A stretch of 25,781 bases of DNA from Saccoglossus kowalevskii (Eukaryota > Hemichordata > Enteropneusta > Harrimaniidae). Under the pieces are notes generated by a model. The model worked only from the letters and a program-made list of their open reading frames with translations. It searched no databases and was not told the DNA's origin. Location: assembly GCF_000003605.2 (NCBI RefSeq), contig NW_003133378.1:133567-159347 (forward strand), in the 5' to 3' direction. The position numbers and the translations under genes are program-made. Positions 1 to 10,224 of the stretch are shown piece after piece (within the stretch, counting starts at the first letter, position 1; every line of letters starts with the position of its first letter).

Positions 1-1257
1 GCAATGAAATTCTAATCAAGCCAGCTAGCGTTATCGTACGGTATCATAAACTCAATAATTATTCATTCAAAATGCCTTTCACACTCACGAGTACCATGGA
101 ACACGAACATGTAACAGAAAAATTAACGTCTTTTGTTTAGAAAAGATTCTGTCAACCAAGAATACATGCGCAAGGCAAGATTTATGAAACGAAACAGAAA
201 ATAATCATGTCATTGTCAGTGCAATGCAGACAGCCTGACCTGTTTTGATTAGTTCGCCCGTTTCTCGTTTGCTGGCCATTTTTTCTAGAGTGTGACACAA
301 ATGGTGAACATGATACTGCCAAATCAATCAAGAACCAGGATACGGCTTGGATACGCTGAAACTTTGTAAATCGTCCTCTTCTCAATTGTAAACTTTATTC
401 CAGTGTTACGCTAAATACATGTACTAAATACTAAACAAGCGCACATATCGTATTCATTTACAGCATCGGATTTTAAAACAATGACTCGTGGAATCACAAA
501 GAAACTGTTAAGTACGTATTTCACACATTACCGAGGACCGCGGTAGAGACCGGTACAGTGGTAGAGACCCCTAATTATAAGCAGTCCGCGGCTCTCCCTG
601 GCATTCTGCGGTACACCGCGGTAATGACCGCGGTGCACCGCTCGTTTGATTTCCTACTCTTCCCTTATTCTAACCATCATCATACTGTCATTTGTGTTAG
701 TGCATACGCTACCTACTAGCAAATGCATTATATAGTGAATTGAAGTTTTTTTGTCATTTGTACACACTGAGAAGTACTATGGTTGGACTGCCATGCATGT
801 TGAGCTTCTTTGATATTGTAGTGTTAGTATTTTATCCACATGCTTTCAAATTTTAGACTAAATTCATACATACTCTACACCATAGCATCAACCTCTTCAA
901 GTAAAAGTGCCAATTGGTCTCACCTTTTCTGACCATACTTTTGTTTTTGGAAGTGCATCTTTATGTCTGTACTCAAAAAATATTTGGCTTTTACTATTTA
1001 GGATAAGCAACATGCATGATGTGCAAACAATTCTGTCTTAATTTCTCAGGAAATTTGGTGTGATTTTAACAAAGGCAAGACTATAATATTAAAAATATTA
1101 ATGTTGCATTTGATTTATTAAGACAGTTTTGCTGAACAATGAGTGATTGCAACTAATCAAAGATGTTCACATGACAACCACAAAATTGTATTGCAGCAGT
1201 ACGATAAAAAATCTGCACAAAAAATGTTTATATTTTTCTGAAATTTTGTTTTTAAAG
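1..1257 (+). other. Upstream intron of SF1 (partial)
   Basis: This stretch precedes the first visible SF1 exon and ends in the acceptor TTTTTAAAG. I see no proline-rich or otherwise coding exon here on either strand. The short open frames have no splice context or recognisable motif. It is AT-rich except for a GC-rich palindromic cluster at 537-638, listed separately. It is read as intron because the exon at 1258 needs one upstream base to complete its first codon. Confidence 0.6.
537..638. repeat. GC-rich cluster of ACCGCGGT palindromes
   Basis: Three copies of the self-complementary octamer ACCGCGGT lie within about 100 bp (537-544, 615-622, 628-635), plus related CCGCGG and ACCGGT pieces. 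The last two copies form a 12-bp imperfect hairpin, GTACACCGCGGT against ACCGCGGTGCAC, with a four-base loop. The island stands out from the AT-rich intron around it. It is probably the remnant of a mobile or tandem repeat. A regulatory role cannot be judged from sequence. Confidence 0.5.
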
Positions 1258-1332
1258 GTAATGCCCCGCCATTGATGTCTACAAATTTTGCACCACCATG
1301 GCATCAGTTCTCAGGTACAGAGGTTCCATATG
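1258..1332 (+). CDS. SF1: SF1 (splicing factor 1 / branchpoint-binding protein), penultimate visible exon
   Basis: This 75-base exon is bounded by acceptor TTTTTAAAG and donor GTGAGT. Read in phase 1 it gives 24 whole codons, including APPWHQFSG, and ends Pro-Tyr plus the first base of a Gly codon. The PPW motif matches the PPW repeats that precede the end of the SF1 tail in other animals. SF1 recognises the intron branchpoint early in spliceosome assembly, working with U2AF in the nucleus. Its KH-QUA2 and zinc-knuckle domains lie upstream of this window. Both flanking introns split a Gly codon after its first base and the length is divisible by three, so the exon can be skipped in frame. Identification depends mainly on the next exon. 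Confidence 0.8.
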
Positions 1333-2180
1333 GTGAGTATTTAATTTATAATGTTTAAGTACCAGCAGTGTCATAGTGGATGAGGAGTCAATTCTGAGAT
1401 AAAATACAGAATTCATTATTAGTCACTGTTCAAAGTCCGAAATTCCAACTTGGTCTTCATGCATGTGTCCATCCACCAACCGTGCGTTCGTAGTTGATCT
1501 CTCAGCTACCTTTGACCCAGGCTCATAAAACCTTGCACATCTAGTTTGATACATAAACACATGCAATGATTTTGTGATTGGATTCAACGATAGGTCAATG
1601 GCGATCATTTTTGTTCCTAAAAATCACTACAATCAGGTATTATGACATGTCAAGAACCAGACCTTGAGCATGTGTAATCCAATTTACTTCAAACTTGGTG
1701 AAAAGATTAACCATTACTGGAGGTTGATGCATGTTACTTGTAAAGTTTACTTACTAAGACTGGCTGGCTGGCTGGCTCAATCCATCTATCCGGTCACTCG
1801 ATTACTGTAACGCTATATACTTTTTGCATATTCTAAATTTTTTGAAGCTTATAAAATAGGACTGTAAAAAATTTTACTATGCACAAGACTACAAGCTAAA
1901 TTATCTTTGTCTTGAGATTGAATACAAAGTATGTGCTTTGGTCATTTTATGAGTCAGTGATTATGTAAGGAAACTTTTATGCTAATGTGTGCTATACTGT
2001 TGACATTTTTTTTCTTGCTATAAAGGCGATATTTTCTGGTAAACCTTGAAAATGCAATACTTATTTCCCACAATTTGTGTAAATTCAGACCAAGTATTTT
2101 ACGTTATTCCTCAGATCCCAGTGAATAAAGATTATTGTCCTGAAGTCATGTATAAATATCATATTTGTTATTTTTTTCAG
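1333..2180 (+). other. SF1 intron, phase 1
   Basis: An 848-base intron with donor GTGAGT and acceptor TATTTTTTTCAG. It splits a Gly codon (G|GT). It contains a short (TGGC)4 run at 1761-1776. I see no further exon inside. Open frames on the minus strand at 1423-1608 have no homology that I recognise. Confidence 0.8.
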
Positions 2181-2491
2181 GTTCTTCACCAACATCAAAT
2201 GCAATGCCTCCACCACCGTGGCAATTACAGGCAGCCCCACCACCACCACCATGGCAGCAACCACCCCCACCACCTGTCCCACAACCTCCTACAATGATGC
2301 CTCCAGGGATGCCACCACCACCAGCGTCACAACCACCTCTTCCCCCAGGACCACCACCACCACCCCCAGTACCTATGATGCCATATGGGCAACCTCCTCC
2401 CCCACCTCCTCCTATGGATTCATCACCACAGGGTATGGGTGCTGTTCCACCACTCCTACCCCCTGCTCCACCACCACCCCCACCAAACTAA
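2181..2491 (+). CDS. SF1: SF1 terminal coding exon: proline-rich C-terminus
   Basis: The exon opens after TTTTTTTCAG and runs 102 codons to a TAA at 2489-2491. It is dominated by proline, with PPPPWQ repeats, a methionine-proline stretch (PPTMMPPGMPPPP), then YGQPPPPPPPMDSS and the terminal APPPPPPN. The spacing of PPPPPPPMD and the final APPPPPP-N closely follows the end of animal SF1, which ends APPPPPPQN in vertebrates. In the family this low-complexity tail serves as a ligand for WW/SH3-type domains of other splicing factors, and several tails arise by alternative splicing. Frame and phase agree with the preceding exon. The overlapping His/Thr-rich open frames are out-of-frame readings of the CCA-rich sequence. 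Confidence 0.9.
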
Positions 2492-2940
2492 ATTAGAACA
2501 AATGAAATAACTAAATAAGATTGTAATTTCACCTGAACACAATTGCACACCTTGCACAAAATTTTAAACAGGTCTTTGAATGTTTTATGCCGTTGAATTT
2601 TCTTCACCAATGTGTAGACTATCACATCACTGAATGTGAAAGCTGTTATTCAGTGGAACTCCTGCCAGGACACAGAAATCTACGATTAATACAATTTTTG
2701 ATAAATTTATTTCCCCCCTAGTCAATATTGTTCAATTTCTGTGGATTTGATCAAACTTGTTAATTTCCAACCAAGGTTATTTATCAGTCCTGGCGGCATA
2801 GCAAGTCTTGCTTACATTATTTTTATTGCATCAATTCAGAATATTGGAATATAAGCAGAAGTCTTCGTATATTTTCTAAAATACAAGGAATATAGAAGAA
2901 ACAAATTATACAAAAAATAAAAAGATAGACTCAGGACTTT
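2492..2940 (+). other. SF1 3' UTR
   Basis: Non-coding, AT-rich sequence immediately after the SF1 stop. No open frame or repeat of note. The first good polyadenylation hexamer is at 2916-2921. Further AATAAA hexamers near 3745 and 3876 could give longer transcripts. Confidence 0.6.
2916..2921 (+). terminator. Candidate poly(A) signal of SF1
   Basis: AATAAA lies 425 bases after the SF1 stop codon and is followed by TG/T-rich sequence. It is the first canonical hexamer downstream of the stop, and the distance is ordinary for a 3' UTR. Confidence 0.5.
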
Positions 2941-5640
2941 GTATGAACATTTCTGAATATTTATCATGGCTTAACAGATTAATATTTGTATCATTATGAA
3001 GACAAACTAGAAAGTGTGTTTTAACTGTTCCAGATGAGTTTATTCACTGCCTTCGTTTCAATCTTGATACTTACAAACCTCATTGCAATAGTCATTGAGC
3101 CATTTCTACAATTTCATGAATTTCAAATTTATACTTAGTACCGGCAATTTTATGTTACGTTTATACTTTTTTTAATTATATATATCCCCTCTTAATAGAA
3201 TAAGGATTTTAGAATTATCAAATTGAATCTCCTCGGTGGTAGAAAGGAAAAGTTTTTGACTTGAAAAACTATTTAATTTTGTTCGCTACTACCGTAAAAT
3301 CTGTATTAGAAGTCGCATCCCTAATAAAAGCCACACCCATTTTTTTGAACAATTGAGAACCAAAAATTCACCGTTTCTCGTATATGTAAATGGTCTAATA
3401 GAAGGCACATTCCCTCTTTTCCATTTTAATAGATGTCTCAATTTCTAATACAGATTTTGCATTACCCATATTACCCGGTAGTGTGTACTTGAAGCCTTTC
3501 ACCGCTATTGTCTATTTTGGGTACTCAACACAGAATTTTTTTTTTTCAAAACTGATTTTCACAAAAAAATGTAATTGAAATATGACATTGGATCAAAAGC
3601 AACATATTTTAGGGAATAAATTAGAAACCTTTCTTGTAAGCAAAAAATTTAAAGTGTCTGAAACCTTCAATGTTTAAGTGAAGAATTGCACCTTGATATG
3701 GTAGTTTATCTTGTTGACTTATCTTGTGATAGAACTACTAGATACAATAAATCAGCTGACTGTTTCCCATGTTCGTTATTTTTTTTAGGTTTACTGTAAA
3801 TATTTTATCAGTTTTCTTTATCAAATCAGTCTTGTTAAAAGGGGCACTTTTATGTAACTTACTTTGGTTGTTGTATAATAAATGTGTGGAGTTAAATACA
3901 GTGTCGATACAAGTCCCTTATACTGTACTTTATTTTCCCTGTAGCAATGTATCAGTGAAAATAAAATCCATTATAAAAAAAAAAAAAACGTTTTTCTATA
4001 TTTTACATTTAACTAGTCTAAAATCATTGAAAATATTTAAAACCAAAACATCTTTTCTGTGAAAATTAATTCCAACTAATATAATGTATTTTACAGTAGC
4101 TTGCTGCTACTGGGTGCTGTATAATTTATAGTAAACTAATTTGATTGAGGGGACGCACAAAATGTTAGTCTTCACTCAAGTCTTGGTAATGCTATGAAAT
4201 TGCAAAATTTTATAGTGAAAACAGTTAACCCATGGCAGTGTTGAACTTGCTGTTCGGGTAATTTTTCAGCCGGTCTGGGAATTTTAAAACTTGCATGGCC
4301 GTTGGTCTGATAATGTTGTTCATGGTCTAGGTCGGTTACAATTTTAAAGTAAATTTTACCAAAAAACATTGAAGTTCAATGTCGTTCTCAGATGATACCA
4401 AAATGGTGAAACGAAGTGCACAACTGTTAAAAATGTTTTGTGTCTGCAGAATATCGAGATTTTCCTAAGAGAAATGACATGTGAAAAAAAGTACAGAGTA
4501 ACCCTATAAATAATATAGATCTCTTGGTTTGAGATGAATATGCCGCCCTGAACACTGATGTCATTTACTAAATAATTTGAATTAGTGTGCCAACTTGGAA
4601 TGGGAACAGAAGTATTTTAAAATAATCTTTAATCAGGGCTGTTGAAATTATTCAAGTTGTCAAACAGTGTATGGACATGGCAATGTGTATACAAGGTTTC
4701 ATTCCTGACAAGCACCATGTTACATTTGCCAACCACTGGTTTTGATGGCTGTAACCAAAACAATGATGGCCAAAATCTATCAAACCTACACTTTTGTAGA
4801 AAAAAAAATGTCTAGACTGTTTGTTTTAGGGGCACATGACATGAAAGAGTAAACTAATATGCGATAAACGACTAACCTGAAAAACTAACATTTTCACTGT
4901 TCGTATTCTTGCTATCAAAAAATACACCAATGTAAAGAACGCTATGAAGCATAAATTTTTTTTTTTTCTAATTACAATGTACCATTTTTGATCATTTCTA
5001 AAATGTAAGTGTTTCTTTACAATTTGTAGTGTCAGTCATGTCCTTTTTTTTCAGACAACGTTTTGAAAGTACAGGAGCACATTTTGTTTTTCTATTGTTA
5101 CATGCATAACTTTTTTTTTTATAAATTTTTTATTTCTTTTTTTAACACAACAAATATTGACAAAACAAACAAAAATGTATGGTACAATATACAGTTCAAA
5201 GGCAAGAAGGCCCAAGTTCAAAGAGAACGTTCAGGTTCAAAACGGGAACACAATCACAGAGCTGCTAATCATATTTTTAGCAATCCAAAATTGTTCAAAA
5301 GTAAAATTGGAGAAAATCTTTTGTTTTAATACACCCAGTCAGTTAGATTAATGGTAAATTATTTGAAACATTGCCATGAAAGGAAGAAACAAATGTGAAA
5401 CATGGATGTAGGTAAGTTTTACCTTCATGATTAAAATAATCATTTTTTTGTCTATAGGTGTTTGTAAATGACAAACTTAGGAGCTAATCTTCATTCACAC
5501 CTACTTGAGCTTCTTGTAGTTGTGCTGTGAATAATAAAATGGGACTTACGTGTGTACTATTATTAAACACAAACACGAGAAAAACGTGCATCTTTTTCGT
5601 AGGAAAAAACATTTTAAGTACATACATAAGTGTATTTAAT
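2941..5640. other. Non-coding flank downstream of SF1
   Basis: AT-rich sequence with long T and A runs (for example 3538-3546, 3975-3987, 4958-4969). It contains the TIR element at 3290-3464. Open frames such as 3769-4062 and 5063-5329 have biased, T-rich composition or no recognisable motif. It may be an extended 3' UTR or intergenic. Confidence 0.5.
3290..3464. mobile_element. MITE-like element, family A copy 1
   Basis: A 175-bp element with terminal inverted repeats of about 22 bp. The left end TACCGTAAAATCTGTATTAG is complementary to the right end CTAATACAGATTTTGCATTA. Inside are repeated phrases of the type CTAATAGAAG-CGCA. A second copy in the same orientation lies at 20246-20417 and shares the internal segment AACAATTGAGAACCAAAAA. 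There is no coding capacity, so it is probably a non-autonomous DNA transposon. Confidence 0.75.
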
Positions 5641-5795
5641 TTAGAACAAAGAGACCGCAAAAGATTATTCTACTGAAGGCACGGTGTCGTCGCGAGCTCG
5701 TCTGGGCTCTATCAGTTCTTTGTTCAATACACTCAGTTACTTTAGTTTTTAGTAACCGTATTACACTGAACAACTTGGGGGAAATTTTGAAGAAA

Positions 5796-6083
5796 TGTTC
5801 ATTAGGCGGTATCGCCCTCTGTGGTGGTACATTATTTGCAAGGAGAACTCCAATTTTCATTTATTTTTGTGTGGACTTTTGGAAGTTTGTCTAGTTTTCT
5901 CAAGAATTTCCTTGATTTAAAAAAAAATGTACAGCAATCAAATTGACCCCTCCCCAGGTATGAGCATAATACCATCACTGACATGGCTGAATTCAAGGTT
6001 GCGTTCTGTCTGTAGCATAGAATCGATTTTACATTATGCAGTGAGAGCTTGTTCATGAATGGTAGCGCCATCTACGGTTGTAC
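5796..6083. repeat. Diverged direct duplication with a GCGCC-TCT core
   Basis: Two related segments, 5796-5830 and 6050-6083, both read TGTTCAT, then GGTA-CGCC-TCT, then GG-TG-TAC. They are about 254 bp apart in the same orientation. The second contains TAGCGCCATCTA at 6063-6074, whose complement TAGATGGCGCTA resembles the CTCF core. They may be ends of one old element or separate insertions. No gene is supported here, and the overlapping minus-strand open frames at 5636-5860 and 5832-6071 are not recognisable proteins. Confidence 0.4.
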
Positions 6084-6698
6084 TGCGTCAGTAATTTGTT
6101 AATGGTTGAACTATTTTTATTTGATGATTACTGTGGGTTTTTGTTTTTGTTTTGTTTTTTCATAGCATGTTATTTTATCTACCCAGTAATTATAAGTGCG
6201 CTGTCCCGAGGCGTGCTGTGAGCAGTATCAAACTTCTATCAAAATTGTGCACGCCCTCATGAATAATCAAATGCCAGTAGTACGGGAAGCCATTATCATG
6301 TATTATGTGATATTTTTCATCGAAATAGTCGTCCAACTTTGGACATTGATTAAAAAAATCCCGCAAATTTCCGCAGTGAAATTTAAAGATACATGATAAG
6401 TTTATAACAAGATGTTTTGACGGGGCATTTTTCATCGGTGTTAAGAACTAGCTGCGAACTGTGCAGATGTTGAAAATCGTGCCTTTTGTTGCAATAGATT
6501 TTTCGCTGCATTTTCTATTATTGTTATCTGTTAGAGCATGCGCAGTGCGTCGAGAATCTTCGTGAAGCTTCGAATACAGCCGAAACATGTAAGCCGATTA
6601 ATAACGGTGACATTTGACAGCGTGTTTGCCAAATAATTACAATGTGTACTGAGTAAACAAATCCAAAGCATCATGAAACCTTCTCTTTTCTACCTCCA

Positions 6699-6964
6699 CG
6701 TACAAACTTAGACGTTACCAAGCTTTATTTAGGTATTTTATTAGGTGTTTAGAAGGTACAGAAGAAGCCATGAGCGGTAATTAGTGCTAGTCGCGCCCAG
6801 GTCAAACCTAGCTGCAGTCTGCAGCTAAGGTCAAACCCGGAGTTCAAACCTCATACTTTTCATTATGATTTCCATTAGAAGGGCACATTGGATTGTGGGA
6901 AACGCAATGTTTATCAACACAGATATCGCACATGAACAGCGCGACGACTACCGCCCTTTAACAT
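6699..6964. repeat. Dispersed repeat, family B copy 1
   Basis: This segment aligns with 23365-23550 in the same orientation. Shared landmarks include TTACCAAGCTTTA, TATTAGGTG, AGAAG-CATG, CAGGTCAAA, GCACATTGGATT (GCGCATTGGATT in copy 2), TGTTTATCAACACA and GCGACGAC-ACCGCC. Copy 1 is about 80 bp longer because it holds an extra block with a 19-bp palindrome at 6809-6827, flanked by two AGGTCAAACC direct repeats (6799-6808 and 6828-6837). No coding capacity is seen. Confidence 0.7.
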
Positions 6965-7579
6965 CTCTGGGTTAAAATATTAAATAATAGATACGATCAG
7001 TTTTGAAAAATCCGTATTATTGATCATTCACGTTATATTGTGCAATATTGCCAATATCTTATAATCGGATCTGCCTCGAGCGGCGCACTGGGTATGCCCC
7101 CCACAATAGTCACATGACTGCACCCTCTTCGAGTAATATTTCGTGGACTTTGAGCTGTCGCTACATTCCATACCAATAATTAAGATTGCATCATCATTAA
7201 TGCCGATTTCAAAATGCTAAACTTCAAGTACTGATTGATAATCTAGTTCTACGTATTGCGCGATGTTTATATGTTTTATTTCTATTTATTAGTAGTAACA
7301 CAGTGCCTCTAGGGACTGTGGTAATAGTAATTAACGAAAGTACAATTAACTATATTTTTTGGGAGAGTTTAATTTTGAAATTAAAATGTACACTTGTGAT
7401 GCAAACTTTTTAGTAATATTTCATACAATTCTTTTGCTCGAAATTTGATACATATAAAAAAATACTTATTTGAAAGAGAGAAAGAGAGAAAGCGGTCTGG
7501 TTAATATAAAATGCTAGTTTGAACTGTTTTGTTTTTGTATTTTTCAAAGGTTGATTCAGTATCGTCGCATTGGTTAATC

Positions 7580-7592
7580 GGGTCAAAGGTCA
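7580..7592 (+). promoter_or_regulatory. DR1 nuclear-receptor response element
   Basis: GGGTCAAAGGTCA is two RGGTCA half-sites in direct orientation with one spacer base, the classic target of HNF4 and RXR-type dimers. A further inverted half-site, TGACCTTTT, follows at 7627-7635. A match of this quality is unlikely by chance in 26 kb of AT-rich DNA. Which gene it might control is unknown. Confidence 0.45.
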
Positions 7593-7819
7593 AGCCAGTT
7601 TCGATGATTGCATCATACAGTGTTAATGACCTTTTACGTAAATTGCACACATTTGCCGCGTGTTTTAATCATGTCACTATATATATACATTCTTGCCCAT
7701 GCTACAAGACCGTACTACACCAAAACTTTCGCATGGTGACCATCATATGACGCAAATAAGGCAAGTCCACTGTGTGCTACTTTATCTGATGTTTCATGGT
7801 ACGTATTCAACAACTATTC

Positions 7820-7833
7820 GTTGTCATAGCAAC
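7820..7833. promoter_or_regulatory. RFX X-box-like palindrome
   Basis: GTTGTCATAGCAAC fits the RFX X-box form, two half-sites around a central AT. In animals such sites often lie close upstream of ciliary genes. I estimate that about one match to the loose consensus could occur by chance in this window, so this is only a candidate. Confidence 0.3.
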
Positions 7834-8587
7834 GAGTTCATTCATACAACGCTTGACAGTTGTTATTGACTTGTTGTGTTCATATTAAATGTGATATTAT
7901 GATATGAGTAGGGTGACATCCAGAATGATCGATAATTATCAATCGATTTTTAGTATTTAACGCTGCTATTTATTGATCAAATAATAATAGTAATTCAAGT
8001 TAATTCATGCAATTTTACGTGAAGGCCCATGCGCGCGCATTGGTCACAGACAATGTTAAGCTCCGTCTTGAGCCAATTACTATTGGATATTTGAGTTTGA
8101 ATGTAGCTAATGATTGGTATTAATTATTTTCATAAATATTTTTGTAGTCGTGTTTCCCTGTCATTTAGTTTACATTATGCTAATATTTGCTTTTCGCTCA
8201 CGAAAATTTTTTCATAACCTTCCCCAGCCCCTCGTTTTTAAATTGACCCTACCCTCATTGAGTATAGTGTGTTATATGTCCTACTTAATTCCCGGCACAG
8301 GCTCGGAGATAACGGTGTACAGCATAACTTTATTATCTTCGTACAGATAATTTTGTTTTTCTGCAACTTTTTTTTTCATTTGTGTTTTAGCGTACTTTGA
8401 GGCGGATTTTAGTCTAAAAACGATAACGCATATAATCCGACCTCTTCCGGACGTGTCACTCGAGGAAAAAAACTTGAAACAATGTTGATCGCACGATGAT
8501 GTCACCTGCAGTCCTCGTGGTGTCATCGTGGACCCGCCTGTGTGCCTCACCGTGTCAGTCAATTGTTGCGCTGGCGCTCGACACTGT

Positions 8588-8657
8588 TATATATTAATTC
8601 CAACGGGTGACTTTGGGCAAATTTTGGCCTAATTTTTGTGCACAATTAATTGTAAGT
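8588..8657 (+). promoter_or_regulatory. Possible TATA box and non-coding first exon with GTAAGT donor
   Basis: A TATATATTAA sequence at 8588-8597 is followed about 55 bases later by AATT|GTAAGTATG, a near-perfect splice donor with GT at 8652-8653. Together they could be a promoter and a short untranslated first exon on the plus strand. A TGATGTCA CRE-like site lies upstream at 8497-8504. No transcript evidence is available. Confidence 0.25.
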
Positions 8658-10210
8658 ATGAAATGTTACGGTAAACAAGTTTCAGTTCCAGTCACATTTG
8701 TGCTCTCCGCTTTGTTGTTTTGTTTTGTTTTTGTTTTTGTTTTGCGATTTTTCTTTAGTTCTTTGTGAATTGTATTATTATGTGACAAAAATACAGAATA
8801 ACGTTATTAAAATAATTTGAAAGTAAATCTCACTGCTGTTTGGAAACTTTACTGTAAGCATCGACTAAGCGCCCTTCAAGTTCACATTTGTTACCTCCCC
8901 GAAAGTTATGATTTCGGTAGCGTTGGTTTGTCATTACGGAAAAAGTTATGGACGGATATTATGTACGTGTTTGTCAAAGGCAGAACCCTCTGTACCATAC
9001 TGATAAATAAAATCTTATATAAAGTGCTAGGTGTATGTTTTCCCCAGTCAAGAAATCGAGTAAGGTGGATAAAATTAACGTTAGACATTAATTTTAGTGT
9101 AAGTCACTTTATTTTGTGAATATAAATTATTGTCATTTGGAATTCCCGCTTTCCCAGCTTACAGTAATACTTTCAGAAGCAACGGATCGCAAAAAACAAC
9201 AAACATGTAACTGTTGTTGCTCCAGAGCTCAACGATTCAACTGACGCGAGGAGAATATTGTGATTAGTCAGCAGTAGACGATTGTCAAGAAAATCGCGCA
9301 ATCTGATTGGCCGATTAATTTGTATGCAAATATTGTACAGCCGATGATGACATCACTGCTAGCCTGGTTCAACTAGTGGAAGGATGCACAACGGTGTTTT
9401 CCCAATTTTTCTCGATTATAGGTAGAAAAGACTACGCTTTCGCAGATTTTTTTTTTGAAAACAGCTTGTCCGGAGTTTAAAGTAAGTGTGTAATGTCATA
9501 ATCACGGTTGGGTACAATGAAAATCTGTCGAAAATAATGCAACTTTGTGACTATGTTGCTTCAAAATGACGATGACTGAATCAGCTGGCTGTTTACGTGC
9601 ACAAGGTCACCACTTTAGGGTTACTTGCGTTAAAAAACAACCGATATTTGACAGATTTGTTCAGTTTCATCACTGCATACTTAATTTTGCTATCTGTATA
9701 TGGCGTTTATGGTGTGAATTACGATGTTCTTTCATTGATAATTTTTCAATCGGATCGTCCAGTAAATCATGAAACTAGTTCCATCAGGAATTCAGTATCA
9801 ACAATTATCCTGCCAGCCCCACTATGTACTCTTACATTGATTTGACCGGACAAGGATTGTTTCTGGGTTTTACTGTCCGCTGACCACTCTGTAAATGTGT
9901 GATTTTTGTATTCAAAGTATTATTAATTTGTTTTTAGTTATTTTGCGCAGTGTTTAAGACCGGTATTAGAAACCATAATAATACTACGGCCCTGGACTGT
10001 GTATCACAGCAGGATCGATCTCATTATGATTATCCCTTCCAGTCCGTGAACCTCCCTGACCTTTACTACTGTTTTCGCCGTATTGTTCCGGACAAGTTGC
10101 TGACTGGTTTGCAATACCCGTCTCGAGATCGTTAAACGATTAGAACTGGTTAGTTCAAACCGATTCTACAAGGATGCGCCGTTCTTTTAAATGCGTGCAC
10201 ATATGGTCGT
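8658..10210. other. Non-coding stretch with no supported gene
   Basis: Apart from the candidate promoter at 9301-9481 I see no gene. The open frames at 8817-9119, 9566-9845 and 9950-10135 start at non-ATG codons or overlap each other and show no known motif. A T-rich run with repeated GTTTT lies near 8715-8745. Confidence 0.4.
9301..9481 (+). promoter_or_regulatory. Possible promoter with CCAAT, octamer and CRE-like sites, then first-exon donor
   Basis: Within 50 bases there is an inverted CCAAT box (ATTGG 9306-9310), a perfect octamer ATGCAAAT (9324-9331) and a CRE/ATF-like TGACATCA (9348-9355). About 125 bases downstream, TTTAAA|GTAAGTGTG (GT at 9482-9483) is a strong donor. This could be the start of the second gene, whose recognised exons lie more than 6 kb downstream. 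Each motif alone is expected by chance about once or twice; the cluster is the argument. Confidence 0.3.
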
Positions 10211-10224
10211 TATGGCACGCACCA

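Larger units (their letters stand above)
6965..8580. other. Non-coding, CpG-containing stretch
   Basis: No recognisable gene. It includes a GTCACATGAC E-box-like palindrome (7109-7118), a GA-rich simple repeat near 7476-7492, the DR1 site at 7580-7592, the X-box-like site at 7820-7833 and ATGCGCGCGCATTGG at 8030-8044. Taken together it reads as a regulatory region upstream of the second gene, but this is inference. Confidence 0.35.

Noticed and set aside
2046..2297. His-rich and Thr-rich open frames over the SF1 exon
   Set aside because: They are out-of-frame readings of CCA/CAC-rich proline codons.
5063..5329. Open frame with basic peptide FKGKKAQVQRERSGSKREHN
   Set aside because: An acceptor-like TTTTTTTTCAG precedes it, but the first part is poly-T translation, a second frame is equally open, and there is no known motif or good donor in frame.
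6190..6435. Overlapping open frames on both strands
   Set aside because: Neither shows a recognisable domain, splice sites or codon signal; both are likely chance frames in a moderately GC stretch.
8817..9119. 100-codon open frame
   Set aside because: It starts at TTG, has no recognisable domain, and an opposing frame is also open.
9950..10135. Open frame after TTTTGCGCAG with HYDYPFQSVNLPDLYYCF
   Set aside because: It is acceptor-like at the start and fairly protein-like, but has no donor before the stop, no known family, and starts at GTG. It could be remnant retroelement sequence; not supported enough to annotate.
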